A stretch of 64,000 nt of DNA. Source: Streptomyces sp. V1I1. Its GTDB lineage: Bacteria > Actinomycetota > Actinomycetes > Streptomycetales > Streptomycetaceae. Shown here one piece after another: positions 34,864-43,761 of this stretch. The position numbers were made by a program, and so were the translations under genes. The notes under the pieces were generated by a model, which was not told where the DNA came from, made no database searches, and worked only from the letters and a program-made list of their open reading frames with translations. Location of the stretch: the NCBI RefSeq assembly GCF_030817355.1, contig NZ_JAUSZH010000001.1:5518501-5582500 (forward strand), read 5' to 3'. Positions within the stretch are counted from its first letter, which is position 1. Each line of letters begins with the position of its first letter.

Positions 34864-37446
34864 CTACGCGCCCGCACCCTCATCGCACGCCTGGGCCCGC
34901 AGCGCCCGTGCCATGTCGTCCCTCGCCTCCAGTACCAGCCTCCGCAGCGCCGGCGGCGCGTCCGCGTGGGACGCCAGCCACTCGTCCGTCGCGGCCAGCG
35001 TCGACTCGTCGTCCTGGAGGCTCGGGAACAGGCCCTTCACCACGTCCATGGCGATCTGGATCGACCGCTCCGCCCACACCCGCTCGATCGCGTCGAAGTA
35101 TTTCGACACGTACGGCGCGAGCAACTCCCGCTGCCCCGGCTGCACAAAGCCCGAAATGGTCGCCTCCACCAGCGCGTTGGACAGCGAGTCCGACTCGACG
35201 ACCTGCGCCCACGCCTGGGCCTTCACCGCCGCCGACGGCCGCGCCGCCAGGCAGCGGACCTGGTGGCGCTTGCCCGACGCCGTGTCGTCGCGAGCCAGTT
35301 CCGCCGCGATGACCGACTCGTCCGCCACTCCGTGCGCGGCCAGCGGCAGCAGGAACGCCCAGCGCAGCTCCTGGTCCACCTCAAGGCCGTCGATCCTCGC
35401 GGTACCGTCCAACAGCCCCTGCAGTAGCTGCAGATCCGCCGCCGACGTCGCCGCCGCCGCGAAGAACCGCGCCCACGTCAGCTGGTGCTGGCTCCCCGGC
35501 TCGCCCAGCCGCAGCTCACGCAGCGCACCCTCCGCCAGCAGCCGTCCGCCCTCCTCGCGCCACGCGGGCGCGGCGTAGTGCTCCAGCGCGGAACGCGCCC
35601 ACGCGTGCAGCATCTGCAGCACCCCGATGTCCGACTCGCGCCCCGCGAACCGCAGCACCAGGTCGATGAAGTCCCGCGCCGGCATCAGCGCGTCCCGCGT
35701 CAGATTCCACAGTGCCGACCAGCTCAGCGCCCGCGGCAGCGGGTCCGTGATGTCGCCCAGGTGCGCCCGCAGCGTCGCCAGAGAGCCCTCGTCGAAGCGG
35801 ATCTTGCAGTACGTCAGATCCTCGTCGTTGACCAGGATCAGCTCCGGCTTCTCCGCCCCGGTCAGCCCCTCCACGACCGTCCGCGGCCCGGCGACGTCCA
35901 CCTCGGCCCGCGCGTACCGCACCAGATCCGCGTCCTGGCGCCGGTACAGGCCCACCGCCACCCGGTGCGGCCGCAGCTCCGGATGGGAGGCGGCGGCCTC
36001 CTGGACGACCGCGAGCTCCGTGATCCGGTCACCCGCGTCATAAGTGACCACCGGCGTCAGGGAGTTGACCCCGGCCGTCTCCAGCCAGGACCGCGACCAC
36101 GTCGCCATGTCCCGCCCGGACGTCTCCTCCAGCACCGCCAGCAGATCGCCAAGACGCGTGTTCCCGTACGCATGGCGCTTGAAGTAGCGCCGCGCGCCCT
36201 CCAGGAACGCGTCCTGCCCGACGTACGCCACGAGCTGCTTCAGCACACTCGCCCCCTTCGCGTACGTGATCCCGTCGAAGTTGAGCTTCGCGTCCTCCAG
36301 ATCACGGATGTCGGCCGTGATCGGATGGGTCGACGGCAGCTGGTCCGCGCGGTACGCCCACGACTTGCGGTTGTTGGCGAAGGTGATCCAGCCGTTGGTG
36401 AACCGCGTCGCCCCCACCATCGAGAACGAGCCCATGAAGTCGGCGAAGGACTCCTTCAGCCACAGGTCGTCCCACCACACCATGGTGACCAGATCGCCGA
36501 ACCACATGTGCGCCATCTCGTGGAGGATGACGTTCGCGCGGCGCTCGTACGACGCCTGTGTCACCTTCCCCCGGAAGATGAACTCCTCGCGGAAGGTCAC
36601 ACACCCCGGGTTCTCCATCGCGCCGATGTTGTATTCGGGCACGAACGCCTGGTCGTACTTCCCGAAGGGGTACGGGTAGTCGAAGTGGTCGTGGAAGAAG
36701 TCCAGTCCCTGCTTCGTCACCAGGAAGATGTCGTCCGCGTCGAAATGCCTGGCGAGCCCCTTGCGGCACATCGCCCCCAGCGGGATCTTCAGCGTCGTAC
36801 CGTCGTCGAACGTCCGCGTGTAGACATCGGTCTCGTAGTGGTACGGACCGGCCACGACCGCCGTGATGTACGTGGAGATCGGCTTCGTCTCCGCGAACCG
36901 CCACACCCCGTCCTCGCCCAGCGCGCCCTCGCCGTTGCTCCAGACACTCCAGCCCGCGGGTGCGGTCACCTCGAAGCGGAACGGCGCCTTGAGGTCGGGC
37001 TGTTCAAAGTTGACGAAGACCCGGCGCGCGTCGGCCGGCTCGTACTGTGTGTAGAGGTAGACCTCGCCGTCCTCCGGGTCGACGAAGCGGTGCAGCCCCT
37101 CACCCGTACGGCTGTACGCGCACTGTGCGTCCACGACCAGCACGTTCTCCGCGGCCAGGCCGTCCAGGGCGATCCGCGAGCCGTCGAAGACGGCGGCCGG
37201 GTCCAGTTTCTCGCCGTTCAGCGTCACGGCCGTCACCGCCGGTGCCAGCAGATCCGCGAAGGTCGGGGTGCCCGGCTCCGCGCAGCGGAAGCGGATCGTC
37301 GTCACCGAACGGAAGGTGCGCGGCCCGGCGCCCTGGGGGGCCTCCCCGACCGCGGAACGCAGATCGAGGGCCACCTCGTACCCGTCGACGGATACCAGCT
37401 CGGCCCGCCTACGGGCCTCGTCGCGGGACAGATTCTCACCGGGCAC
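34864..37446 (-). CDS. pepN: Aminopeptidase N (M1), second paralogue
   Basis: An 860-aa M1 enzyme. GAMEN at 275-279, HEMAH at 309-313 and E332 as third zinc ligand; the C-terminal helical domain is full length. It resembles the gene at 22205-24775 throughout but is clearly diverged, so this is an old duplication, not a recent one. GTG 37444-37446 follows AAAGGAG; the frame reading on to 38373 runs under the divergent gene and is not real. Confidence 0.93.
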   Translation of the reverse strand: MPGENLSRDEARRRAELVSVDGYEVALDLRSAVGEAPQGAGPRTFRSVTTIRFRCAEPGTPTFADLLAPAVTAVTLNGEKLDPAAVFDGSRIALDGLAAENVLVVDAQCAYSRTGEGLHRFVDPEDGEVYLYTQYEPADARRVFVNFEQPDLKAPFRFEVTAPAGWSVWSNGEGALGEDGVWRFAETKPISTYITAVVAGPYHYETDVYTRTFDDGTTLKIPLGAMCRKGLARHFDADDIFLVTKQGLDFFHDHFDYPYPFGKYDQAFVPEYNIGAMENPGCVTFREEFIFRGKVTQASYERRANVILHEMAHMWFGDLVTMVWWDDLWLKESFADFMGSFSMVGATRFTNGWITFANNRKSWAYRADQLPSTHPITADIRDLEDAKLNFDGITYAKGASVLKQLVAYVGQDAFLEGARRYFKRHAYGNTRLGDLLAVLEETSGRDMATWSRSWLETAGVNSLTPVVTYDAGDRITELAVVQEAAASHPELRPHRVAVGLYRRQDADLVRYARAEVDVAGPRTVVEGLTGAEKPELILVNDEDLTYCKIRFDEGSLATLRAHLGDITDPLPRALSWSALWNLTRDALMPARDFIDLVLRFAGRESDIGVLQMLHAWARSALEHYAAPAWREEGGRLLAEGALRELRLGEPGSQHQLTWARFFAAAATSAADLQLLQGLLDGTARIDGLEVDQELRWAFLLPLAAHGVADESVIAAELARDDTASGKRHQVRCLAARPSAAVKAQAWAQVVESDSLSNALVEATISGFVQPGQRELLAPYVSKYFDAIERVWAERSIQIAMDVVKGLFPSLQDDESTLAATDEWLASHADAPPALRRLVLEARDDMARALRAQACDEGAGA

Positions 37447-37581
37447 GGGCACTCCTTTGTGTCTCGTTCGAACAGGACCGATCCTCCCATGTGCACCTGG
37501 CACGCGATATCCGGGAATCGGCCGGTCACCGGTGGGCGTTGCCTGTTCGAGGCACACGCGACGTTCCCCACGAGGAGAGAC

Positions 37582-38235
37582 ATGTCCGAGAACGGCAAGC
37601 CCGGCCAGCCCGGCAAGACCCCCGTCGACTTCTGGTTCGACCCCCTGTGCCCGTGGGCCTGGATGACCTCCCGCTGGATGCTTGAGGTGGAGAAGGTCCG
37701 CGACGTCGAGGTCCGCTGGCATGTGATGAGCCTCGCCGTGCTGAACGAGCCCAAGCTGGACGAGCTCCCGGAGCAGTACCGCGAGGGCTTGAAGCAGGCG
37801 TGGGGCCCGGTCCGTGTCGTGATCGCCGCGCAGCAGAAGCACGGCGACGAGGTCCTCGGCGAGCTCTACACCGCGCTCGGCACCCGCTTCCACAACCGCG
37901 GCGAGGGCGCGACCCGCGAGGCGATCGCGGCGGCGCTGGACGAGGTCGGCCTGCCTCCCGAGCTGATCGAGTATGCCGACTCCGACGCGTACGACACGGA
38001 GCTGCGTGCCTCCCACAAGGAGGGCATCGACAAGGTCGGCCAGGACGTCGGCACCCCGGTCATCGCGGTCCCGGGCTCGGACGGGCAGCAGATCGCCTTC
38101 TTCGGCCCGGTGGTCACGCCGGCCCCGAAGGGCGAGGAGGCGGCGAAGCTGTGGGACGGGACGCTGATGGTGGCGTCCATCCCGGGCTTCTACGAGATCA
38201 AGCGGACCCGCACCCAGGGCCCCATTTTCGACTGA
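37582..38235 (+). CDS. DsbA-family protein, mycothiol-dependent nitroreductase (Rv2466c)-like
   Basis: A 217-aa thioredoxin-fold protein with an inserted helical domain. The active site reads DPLCPWAW, with C23 but Ala at 26, so the CPWC of mycobacterial Rv2466c is reduced to CPWA and only a monothiol mechanism, probably with mycothiol, is possible. The cis-Pro loop GTPVIAVPG is present. ATG 37582 follows CGAGGAGAGA. It is divergent from pepN2 and ends in a strong terminator. Confidence 0.85.
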   Translation: MSENGKPGQPGKTPVDFWFDPLCPWAWMTSRWMLEVEKVRDVEVRWHVMSLAVLNEPKLDELPEQYREGLKQAWGPVRVVIAAQQKHGDEVLGELYTALGTRFHNRGEGATREAIAAALDEVGLPPELIEYADSDAYDTELRASHKEGIDKVGQDVGTPVIAVPGSDGQQIAFFGPVVTPAPKGEEAAKLWDGTLMVASIPGFYEIKRTRTQGPIFD

Positions 38236-38281
38236 CCCGACCCGACCCGACCCGGGTGCGGGCCGAGGGGCGCGCGCATGG

Positions 38282-38318
38282 AAGGACCCCCGCGAGTCAC
38301 GTCCTCGCGGGGGTCCTT
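38282..38318. terminator. Terminator after the DsbA-like gene
   Basis: A perfect 15-bp stem AAGGACCCCCGCGAG (38282-38296) and its complement 38304-38318, 46 bp past the stop, followed by T-containing sequence. Confidence 0.85.
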
Positions 38319-38374
38319 CGTTACTCCGCCTGCAAGTGAAGGTTGAGAAGACGATCACGAGCAGGACGCTCATA

Positions 38375-38419
38375 GGGTGCTACGGGTGCTACGGGTGCTA
38401 CGGGTGCTACGGGTGCTAC
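38375..38419. repeat. Five 9-bp tandem repeats at the sodF stop
   Basis: GGGTGCTAC occurs five times without interruption. On the sodF strand each unit reads TAG CAC CCG in frame, so the gene ends in a series of in-frame stop codons. Confidence 0.9.
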
Positions 38420-39057
38420 GGCGCGAGCAGCAGGTTGTGCGCGCGCTGCTTCGCGGACGCGTAACGCTTCGCCACGTCCTGCCAGTTGACGACCTTCCAC
38501 ATCGCCTCGATGAAGTCCACCTTCTGGTTCTTGTACTGCAGATAGAAGGCGTGCTCCCAGGCGTCGAAGACCAGGATCGGGACCGAGCCCTGCCCGACGT
38601 TGCCCTGGTGGTCGTAGATCTGCTCGACGATCAGGCGGCCGCTGACCGGCTCGTAGGCGAGAACGCCCCAGCCCGAGCCCTGCGTGGTCGCGGAGGCCTT
38701 TGTCAGCTGCGACTTGAACTTGGCGAAGGAGCCGAAGGACTCGGCGATCGCGTCAGCGAGCTCGCCGACGCCGTCCTTCTCCAGCGGCTCGCCGCCGCCG
38801 TCGCCCGTCATGTTGTGCCAGTAGATCGAGTGCAGGATGTGGCCGGAGAGGTGGAACGCGAGGTTCTTCTCCAGGCCGTTGATCGCGCCCCAGGCTTCCT
38901 TGTCGCGCGCCTCCTCGAGCTGCTCGAGGGTGTCGTTGGCGCCCTTGACGTAGGCGGCGTGGTGCTTGTCGTGGTGGAGCTCGATGATCTGCGGGTTGAT
39001 GACCGGCTCGAGCGCCGCGTAGTCATAGGGGAGTTCAGGAAGCGTGTAAGTGGCCAT
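38416..39057 (-). CDS. sodF: Superoxide dismutase [Fe/Mn]
   Basis: A 213-aa Fe/Mn-type SOD removing superoxide in the cytoplasm. Metal ligands are in [14 protein letters not shown], the [10 protein letters not shown] region and the signature [11 protein letters not shown]. In Streptomyces this gene is repressed by Nur when nickel is available and the nickel SOD takes over; a Nur-box-like sequence lies 27-43 bp upstream of the start. It ends inside a 9-bp repeat of stop codons. Confidence 0.95.
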   Translation of the reverse strand: MATYTLPELPYDYAALEPVINPQIIELHHDKHHAAYVKGANDTLEQLEEARDKEAWGAINGLEKNLAFHLSGHILHSIYWHNMTGDGGGEPLEKDGVGELADAIAESFGSFAKFKSQLTKASATTQGSGWGVLAYEPVSGRLIVEQIYDHQGNVGQGSVPILVFDAWEHAFYLQYKNQKVDFIEAMWKVVNWQDVAKRYASAKQRAHNLLLAP

Positions 39058-39083
39058 GTCTGTCCGGTCCCTCCGGCTGCTTA

Positions 39084-39100
39084 TTGCACATCTTATGCAA
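39084..39100. promoter_or_regulatory. Nur-box-like site in the sodF promoter
   Basis: TTGCAC-ATCTT-ATGCAA at 39084-39100 fits the published Streptomyces Nur consensus tTGCaa-N5-ttGCAA with one mismatch in each half. It lies just before sodF. Confidence 0.7.
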
Positions 39101-39146
39101 GTGCACGCTAGCAGCAGGAGGGCCGGGTCATGATCAGGCGCTGGTC

Positions 39147-40229
39147 CTAGGACCTCGGGTCGTTCGCCTCGCTTCTGGCGATCACCGCGAGGTCCGGGAA
39201 GTCCGTGACGACCGCGTCCACACCGAGGCCGTAGTGCAGGGCGTACTCGGCGAAGGCGTCACCGAACTCGATCGGGTTGGTGCCGCGCCGCAGCGCGGCC
39301 GGCAGGAACTGGTTCTCCGCGCGGAAGGTGTACGCGCCGACCTTCAACCCTGCCGCGTGCGCGTCCGTCAGCAGCGGGGACGGCGGAACCACCGACGACT
39401 TGTCCGGGCCGATCCAGTCCGCGTACTCGGCGATCTCCCGCAGCCCGGCCGGGGTCATCATCTGCACGTACGTCGTGGTGTGGGCGTACGGACCGCCGGA
39501 CGTGCCCAGCGCCTGCCAGAGCGGGAGGCGCAGCCGCGCGTCGGCGATGCGCAGCAGGCTGGAGGGTTCGAAGGACTGGACGACGCACTCGCGGGCATTG
39601 AGGCGGCTTTGCCGCACGACGCGTACGAGCTCCGGCTCCAGCGGGAGGCCGATGGAGCGGAAGTACGTCGGGTGCTTGGTCTCCGGGAACACGGCGATCC
39701 GACGCCCGTGCTGCCGGGAGAGCCTGCGGGCCAGGTCGACGACCTCCTGGAAGGTCATGATCTGCTGGGTGCCGTCGAAGACGGTGTTGCGGTTACGGAC
39801 CAGCGGCAGCCGCTCCACGGCCCGCAGGGTCTTCAGCTCGGCGAGCGTGAAGTCCTCGGTGAACCAGCCGGTCACCGCGCGCCCGTCGACTGTCTTCGTG
39901 GTGCGGCGCTCCGCGAACTCCGGATGCTTCGCGACCTCCGTCGTCTGCGAGATCTCGTTCTCGTGCCGGACGACCAGCACATGGTCCTTGGTGGGGACGA
40001 GGTCCGGCTCGATCCAGTCGGCGCCGGCCTGGACGGCGAAGGTGTACGAGGCCGCGGTGTGCTCGGGCCGCCATCCGGCCGAACCGCGGTGGCCGATCAC
40101 CAACGGCCGTGCGGACTCGGGCTGTTGACGGGCCTGGGCCGCCGCGGCGGGCAAGGCGGACACGGTGGTCGCGGCGGTCGCCGCGCCGGCCGCGAGAAGG
40201 ATCGAGCGGCGTCTCGGCAGTGCGGGCAT
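39147..40229 (-). CDS. Secreted glycerophosphodiester phosphodiesterase
   Basis: A 360-aa GDPD. An N-terminal [12 protein letters not shown] twin-arginine-type signal ends near SALPAAAA. Catalytic landmarks: [29 protein letters not shown], and the H in VVRHENEI. It hydrolyses glycerophosphodiesters to glycerol-3-phosphate outside the membrane, a phosphate-scavenging role. ATG 40227-40229 follows GAGGGAGA. Confidence 0.9.
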   Translation of the reverse strand: MPALPRRRSILLAAGAATAATTVSALPAAAAQARQQPESARPLVIGHRGSAGWRPEHTAASYTFAVQAGADWIEPDLVPTKDHVLVVRHENEISQTTEVAKHPEFAERRTTKTVDGRAVTGWFTEDFTLAELKTLRAVERLPLVRNRNTVFDGTQQIMTFQEVVDLARRLSRQHGRRIAVFPETKHPTYFRSIGLPLEPELVRVVRQSRLNARECVVQSFEPSSLLRIADARLRLPLWQALGTSGGPYAHTTTYVQMMTPAGLREIAEYADWIGPDKSSVVPPSPLLTDAHAAGLKVGAYTFRAENQFLPAALRRGTNPIEFGDAFAEYALHYGLGVDAVVTDFPDLAVIARSEANDPRS

Positions 40230-40326
40230 GCGGGTCTCCCTCGTCGGTTCCCGGTCGTGGGGGGCGCTGTGCACCACGCTCCCGACGACGGGTTGCGGCA
40301 GAGGGGACTCAGGGTGTCCGGGTCAT

Positions 40327-40405
40327 GTCCTCAAGCGCCGGACGGGCTTGAAAATCAAGCCCGTTGGGGGTCCCCCCGGACGAAGTCCGGGGGGAGCTTG
40401 AGGAC
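40327..40405. repeat. Three-way-junction repeat element after the permease
   Basis: An outer 10-bp stem (GTCCTCAAGC 40327-40336 with GCTTGAGGAC 40396-40405) encloses two 10-bp hairpins (40342-40364, ACGGGCTTGA arm; 40372-40394, CCCCCCGGAC arm). It sits 27 bp past the leftward permease stop and may terminate transcription. Confidence 0.75.
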
Positions 40406-40431
40406 AGAAGCGGCCGCCGGACGGCCCCGGC

Positions 40432-41868
40432 TTACCCCTTGCCGACCTCCGCGTCGACCGCCTCCGCCTGCACGTCCCCCTTCGCCGCCACCGCGACCTG
40501 ACGGATGTACCCCACGACGGCCAGCGCCAGCACCAGCCCACCCGTGTAGTACAGCTGCGTACGCGTATCCGCCTCCCGCGCCATCAGCACGAACACCGCC
40601 GCCATGCCCGCCAGCGCCACCCACGTCAGCCCCGGGTACAGCCACATCTTCACGACCAGCTTCTCCGGCGCCTCGCGCTCCAGCTTGCGGCGGAGCACCA
40701 GTTGGGAGACGGCGATGAAGATCCAGACGACCAGGATCACCGCGCCGATCATGTTGAGCAGCCACATGAAGACGTCGTTGGGCCGCCAGTAGCTGAGCAG
40801 CACGCAGGCGAAGCCGAAGACGGAGGACACCAGGACGGCGATGCGCGGGACACCGCCGAAGACCTTGCCCAGCGCCTTCGGGCCCTGGCCGCGGGCCACC
40901 AGCGAGCAAGCCATGCGGGAGGCGCCGTAGACGTTGGCGTTCATCGCCGAGAGCAGGGCGACCAGCACGACCACGTTCATGATCTGGCCGGCGGCGGGGA
41001 TACCCAGGTGGTCGAGGGTCGCGACGTACGGGCCCTTCTCGACGACCTTCGGGTCGCCCCACGGCACGAGGGTCACGATGACCGCCATCGAGCCGATGTA
41101 GAAGAGCGCGATACGCCACATCGCCGTACGCACGGCCTTGGCGACACCCTTGACCGGCTGCTCGGACTCGGCCGCCGCGATGGTGACCGTCTCCAGGCCG
41201 CCGTACGCGAAGACGGAGGCGAGCAGACCGACGACGAGGCCCTCGGAGCCGTTGGGCATGAAGCCGCCGTCGCCCGTGAGGTTGGCGGTGCCGGGGGCGT
41301 CGGTGCCCGGCAGGATGCCGAGGATCGCCAGTACGCCGATGCCCAGGAAGAGGGCGATCGCGCCGACCTTGAGGGCGGCGAACCAGAACTCGAACTCGCC
41401 GAAGTTCTTCACAGCCGCCAGGTTGGTGGCACAGAACACCAGCATGAACAGGGCGACCCACGCCCACTCCGGAGTGCCGGGCAGCCAGCCAGTCATGATC
41501 TTGGCGGCGCCGATGCCTTCGAGGCCGACGGCCACACAGAGCAGGAACCAGAATGCCCAGCCCGCGGTGAAGCCGGCCCAGGGGCCGATCGCCCGCTCGG
41601 CGTGCACGGAGAAGGAGCCGGATGCCGGGTTGGCCGCCGACATCTCGCCGAGCATGCGCATCACGAGCATGACGAGCAGGCCCGAAATCGCATAGGCGAT
41701 GACGATCGAGGGTCCGGCAGCGGCGATGCCCGCGCCGGATCCGACGAAGAGTCCGGCGCCGATGACGCCGCCGAGAGCGATCATCGAAAGATGGCGTTGC
41801 TTGAGTCCGTGCGAGAGCGGCGCGTCGACCGGCTGGTCGACGGGCGCGGGCGCGGAAGTCCGAGACAT
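40432..41868 (-). CDS. Amino-acid permease (APC superfamily, GabP/CycA-like)
   Basis: A 478-aa transporter with about 12 membrane helices. Helix 1 carries the APC signature MIALGGVIGAGLFVGSGAGI, and GEFEFWFAALKV marks the helix 5 region. Ends in a short acidic tail. It probably imports a neutral amino acid or GABA by proton symport. ATG 41866-41868. A paralogue of the same subfamily lies at 45504-46982. Confidence 0.88.
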   Translation of the reverse strand: MSRTSAPAPVDQPVDAPLSHGLKQRHLSMIALGGVIGAGLFVGSGAGIAAAGPSIVIAYAISGLLVMLVMRMLGEMSAANPASGSFSVHAERAIGPWAGFTAGWAFWFLLCVAVGLEGIGAAKIMTGWLPGTPEWAWVALFMLVFCATNLAAVKNFGEFEFWFAALKVGAIALFLGIGVLAILGILPGTDAPGTANLTGDGGFMPNGSEGLVVGLLASVFAYGGLETVTIAAAESEQPVKGVAKAVRTAMWRIALFYIGSMAVIVTLVPWGDPKVVEKGPYVATLDHLGIPAAGQIMNVVVLVALLSAMNANVYGASRMACSLVARGQGPKALGKVFGGVPRIAVLVSSVFGFACVLLSYWRPNDVFMWLLNMIGAVILVVWIFIAVSQLVLRRKLEREAPEKLVVKMWLYPGLTWVALAGMAAVFVLMAREADTRTQLYYTGGLVLALAVVGYIRQVAVAAKGDVQAEAVDAEVGKG

Positions 41869-42250
41869 GGGGGTGCCCTGTTCAGTAGCTGAGAGAGGGA
41901 GTGAGAACAGTCTGGGCACGCGCCCGGTTACAGGGAGCGGATGTCCGCTATACGGGCACGATGCTCACACAAGGTGAACACTCACACACGTCGCGCCCGA
42001 ACCTCTCGCAACCGATGGTTTGGTGGGACTCCACAGTCTCCCCAGGCTCGGCTCCGCTGTGCAAAACGGGCCGACTCGGCTCCGGCCTCAGTGACGAGCG
42101 TCACGCCAACTCACGCATGGCGGGCCACCTTTGTGCGAACCCGACCAAGCAGCAGAGTCGGCCTTTGTCGCCGCCTGACGGTGATCGAGCGATTCCCGGT
42201 CGGCTACCGTCAGCCTGTCCTTACCAGCCCTCACCTTTCGCGGAGTCCCG
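41869..42250. promoter_or_regulatory. 382-bp divergent control region of the permease and bioY
   Basis: No gene is supported. GTGACGAGCGTCAC at 42092-42105 fits the Streptomyces Crp consensus GTG-N6-GNCAC and is palindromic. It is 145 bp from bioY and 224 bp from the permease start. TCACAC motifs near 41961-41985 repeat without clear symmetry. Confidence 0.4.
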
Positions 42251-42835
42251 ATGAGCACTGCTTCCGTCACCTCACGCCCGGGAGCGGTCCTCGCCGACCT
42301 GCTGCCTGCATCTCGTACGAAGGACATCGCGCTGGTCGTCGGCGGCGCCGCGCTCACCGGCATAGCGGCCCAGATCGCCGTCCCGGTCCCCGGCTCCCCG
42401 GTCCCCGTCTCCGGCCAGACCTTCGCGGCCCTCCTCGTCGGCACCGCGCTCGGTGCCCGCCGCGGCTTCCTCTCCCTCGGGCTCTATGCGGTGGCGGGCA
42501 TGGCGGGCGTGCCGTGGTTCGCGCAGGCCACCTCCGGCTATGCGATGCCGTCCTTCGGCTACATCCTCGGCATGATGCTCGCCGCCACGGTCGTCGGCGC
42601 CCTCGCACGCCGCGGCGCCGACCGCTCCGTGCTGCGCACGGCGGGCGCGATGGCGGCCGGCTCCGTGATCATCTACGCGGTCGGTGTCCCGTACCTGGCG
42701 CTGGCCACCGGCATGACGCTGTCGCAGGCCGTCGCCGCGGGCCTCACTCCCTTCCTGATCGGGGATGCCCTGAAGGCCGCGCTGGCGATGGGCGCGCTGC
42801 CCGCGGCCTGGAAGCTCATCGACCGGCGGGGCTGA
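42251..42835 (+). CDS. bioY: Biotin transporter substrate-binding membrane protein BioY
   Basis: A 194-aa ECF-type S-component with six predicted helices. BioY landmarks are the N-terminal IAAQIAVPVPGSPVPVSGQTFAA stretch (seen here in parts), the GxxxLxLYAVAGMAGVP segment and GYILGMM. It binds biotin, working alone or with shared EcfAT. No bioM/N genes are adjacent. ATG 42251. Confidence 0.92.
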   Translation: MSTASVTSRPGAVLADLLPASRTKDIALVVGGAALTGIAAQIAVPVPGSPVPVSGQTFAALLVGTALGARRGFLSLGLYAVAGMAGVPWFAQATSGYAMPSFGYILGMMLAATVVGALARRGADRSVLRTAGAMAAGSVIIYAVGVPYLALATGMTLSQAVAAGLTPFLIGDALKAALAMGALPAAWKLIDRRG

Positions 42836-42856
42836 CAGACGCCGCGTTGAGGACTG

Positions 42857-42886
42857 GGGCCCGCGACCGACCACGGCCGCGGGCCC
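42857..42886. terminator. Bidirectional terminator between bioY and the sortase-signal protein
   Basis: GGGCCCGCG (42857-42865) and CGCGGGCCC (42878-42886), nine perfect pairs with a 12-base loop, between convergent genes. Confidence 0.75.
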
Positions 42887-42892
42887 ACCTGC

Positions 42893-43627
42893 TTACCGTT
42901 CGTTCCTGGTCGTCCACCAGATTCCCGTGCCGCCGATCACGAGGAGCGCGAGTGCGGCCAGTCCGAGCGGCAGGGTGCCGTCCGGCGTACCGGTGCGCGG
43001 CAGCTCGGCGGCCGGCGGCTTCTCCGGCCCGAAGGGCACATTCTCGGTGCCGAGCAGTAGCGGGGTGTCAGGGGCGTTGGGCGTCGGCTGCGATGCGCCG
43101 AAGGGGACGGGTCCCTGCTGCCAGATCAGCTTCTCGCTGGTACCGGCGGTGACCGGAAGGCAGATCTTGCCGGTCTTCTGCAGATCGAAGGTCGCGGCGA
43201 TCTGATACGAACGGTCCTTGCCGGCGGCGAGGTTGTCGATGACGCAGGCGAAGCCGCTGTTGGAGCCCTGGGGGAGGCGCGCCTCGGGGATGGGCACGCA
43301 GCCCTCGACGCCGGTGATCCGCATGCCGTCGAACCCGACGACGGAGAGGGTGATGGGTCCGCTGTCCTTACTCCCGCTGTTCTTGACCTTCGCTGTCACG
43401 GTGGTCTGCTCGCTCTTGTTCTTGACGGTGATCTTCCCCGGCAGCTCGGTGGTGATCTTCACGTCCGCGGGTGCGGCGGGCCCGGGGGAGCCCCCCTTGC
43501 TGCTCCCGGGCGTGGGGTCGTCGGCGGCGTGCGCGCTGACCGGAAGAGTCAGTACGACCGCCGCGATGAACGCGGTGAACGCGATGAATGCCCCCGAGGA
43601 TTTTCCTGGCCTTTTCAATACCTGCAT
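42893..43627 (-). CDS. Secreted cell-wall-anchored protein with LPRTG sortase signal
   Basis: A 244-aa surface protein. A signal peptide ends at SAHAADD (about 35). A Ser/Gly/Pro spacer is followed by a beta domain (about 55-170) and a Pro-rich stretch. The C-terminus is LPRTG, a hydrophobic helix and the tail WWTTRNER, a complete sortase signal. Its ligand is unknown. ATG 43625-43627 with GGGGGCTGGG upstream. Confidence 0.85.
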   Translation of the reverse strand: MQVLKRPGKSSGAFIAFTAFIAAVVLTLPVSAHAADDPTPGSSKGGSPGPAAPADVKITTELPGKITVKNKSEQTTVTAKVKNSGSKDSGPITLSVVGFDGMRITGVEGCVPIPEARLPQGSNSGFACVIDNLAAGKDRSYQIAATFDLQKTGKICLPVTAGTSEKLIWQQGPVPFGASQPTPNAPDTPLLLGTENVPFGPEKPPAAELPRTGTPDGTLPLGLAALALLVIGGTGIWWTTRNER

Positions 43628-43761
43628 TTCCCAGCCCCCTTGATGCACATCGGACAGTGCGTACAAGAAGGGTTCCACAAGATTGCGGCGAACTATGCTG
43701 TCATGGGGGAAAGTTCATGCTTCTGTCCTGGTCACAGCAGCGTCTGACGGGGAGGAAGGGA

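Noticed and set aside
35485..38235. 916-aa plus-strand frame opposite pepN2
   Set aside because: Only its last 217 residues (from 37582) are a real protein; the rest is antisense to an M1 peptidase with intact motifs.
38375..38419. Short CRISPR-like array
   Set aside because: Nine-bp units with no spacers; a simple tandem repeat. No CRISPR array was seen anywhere in the window.
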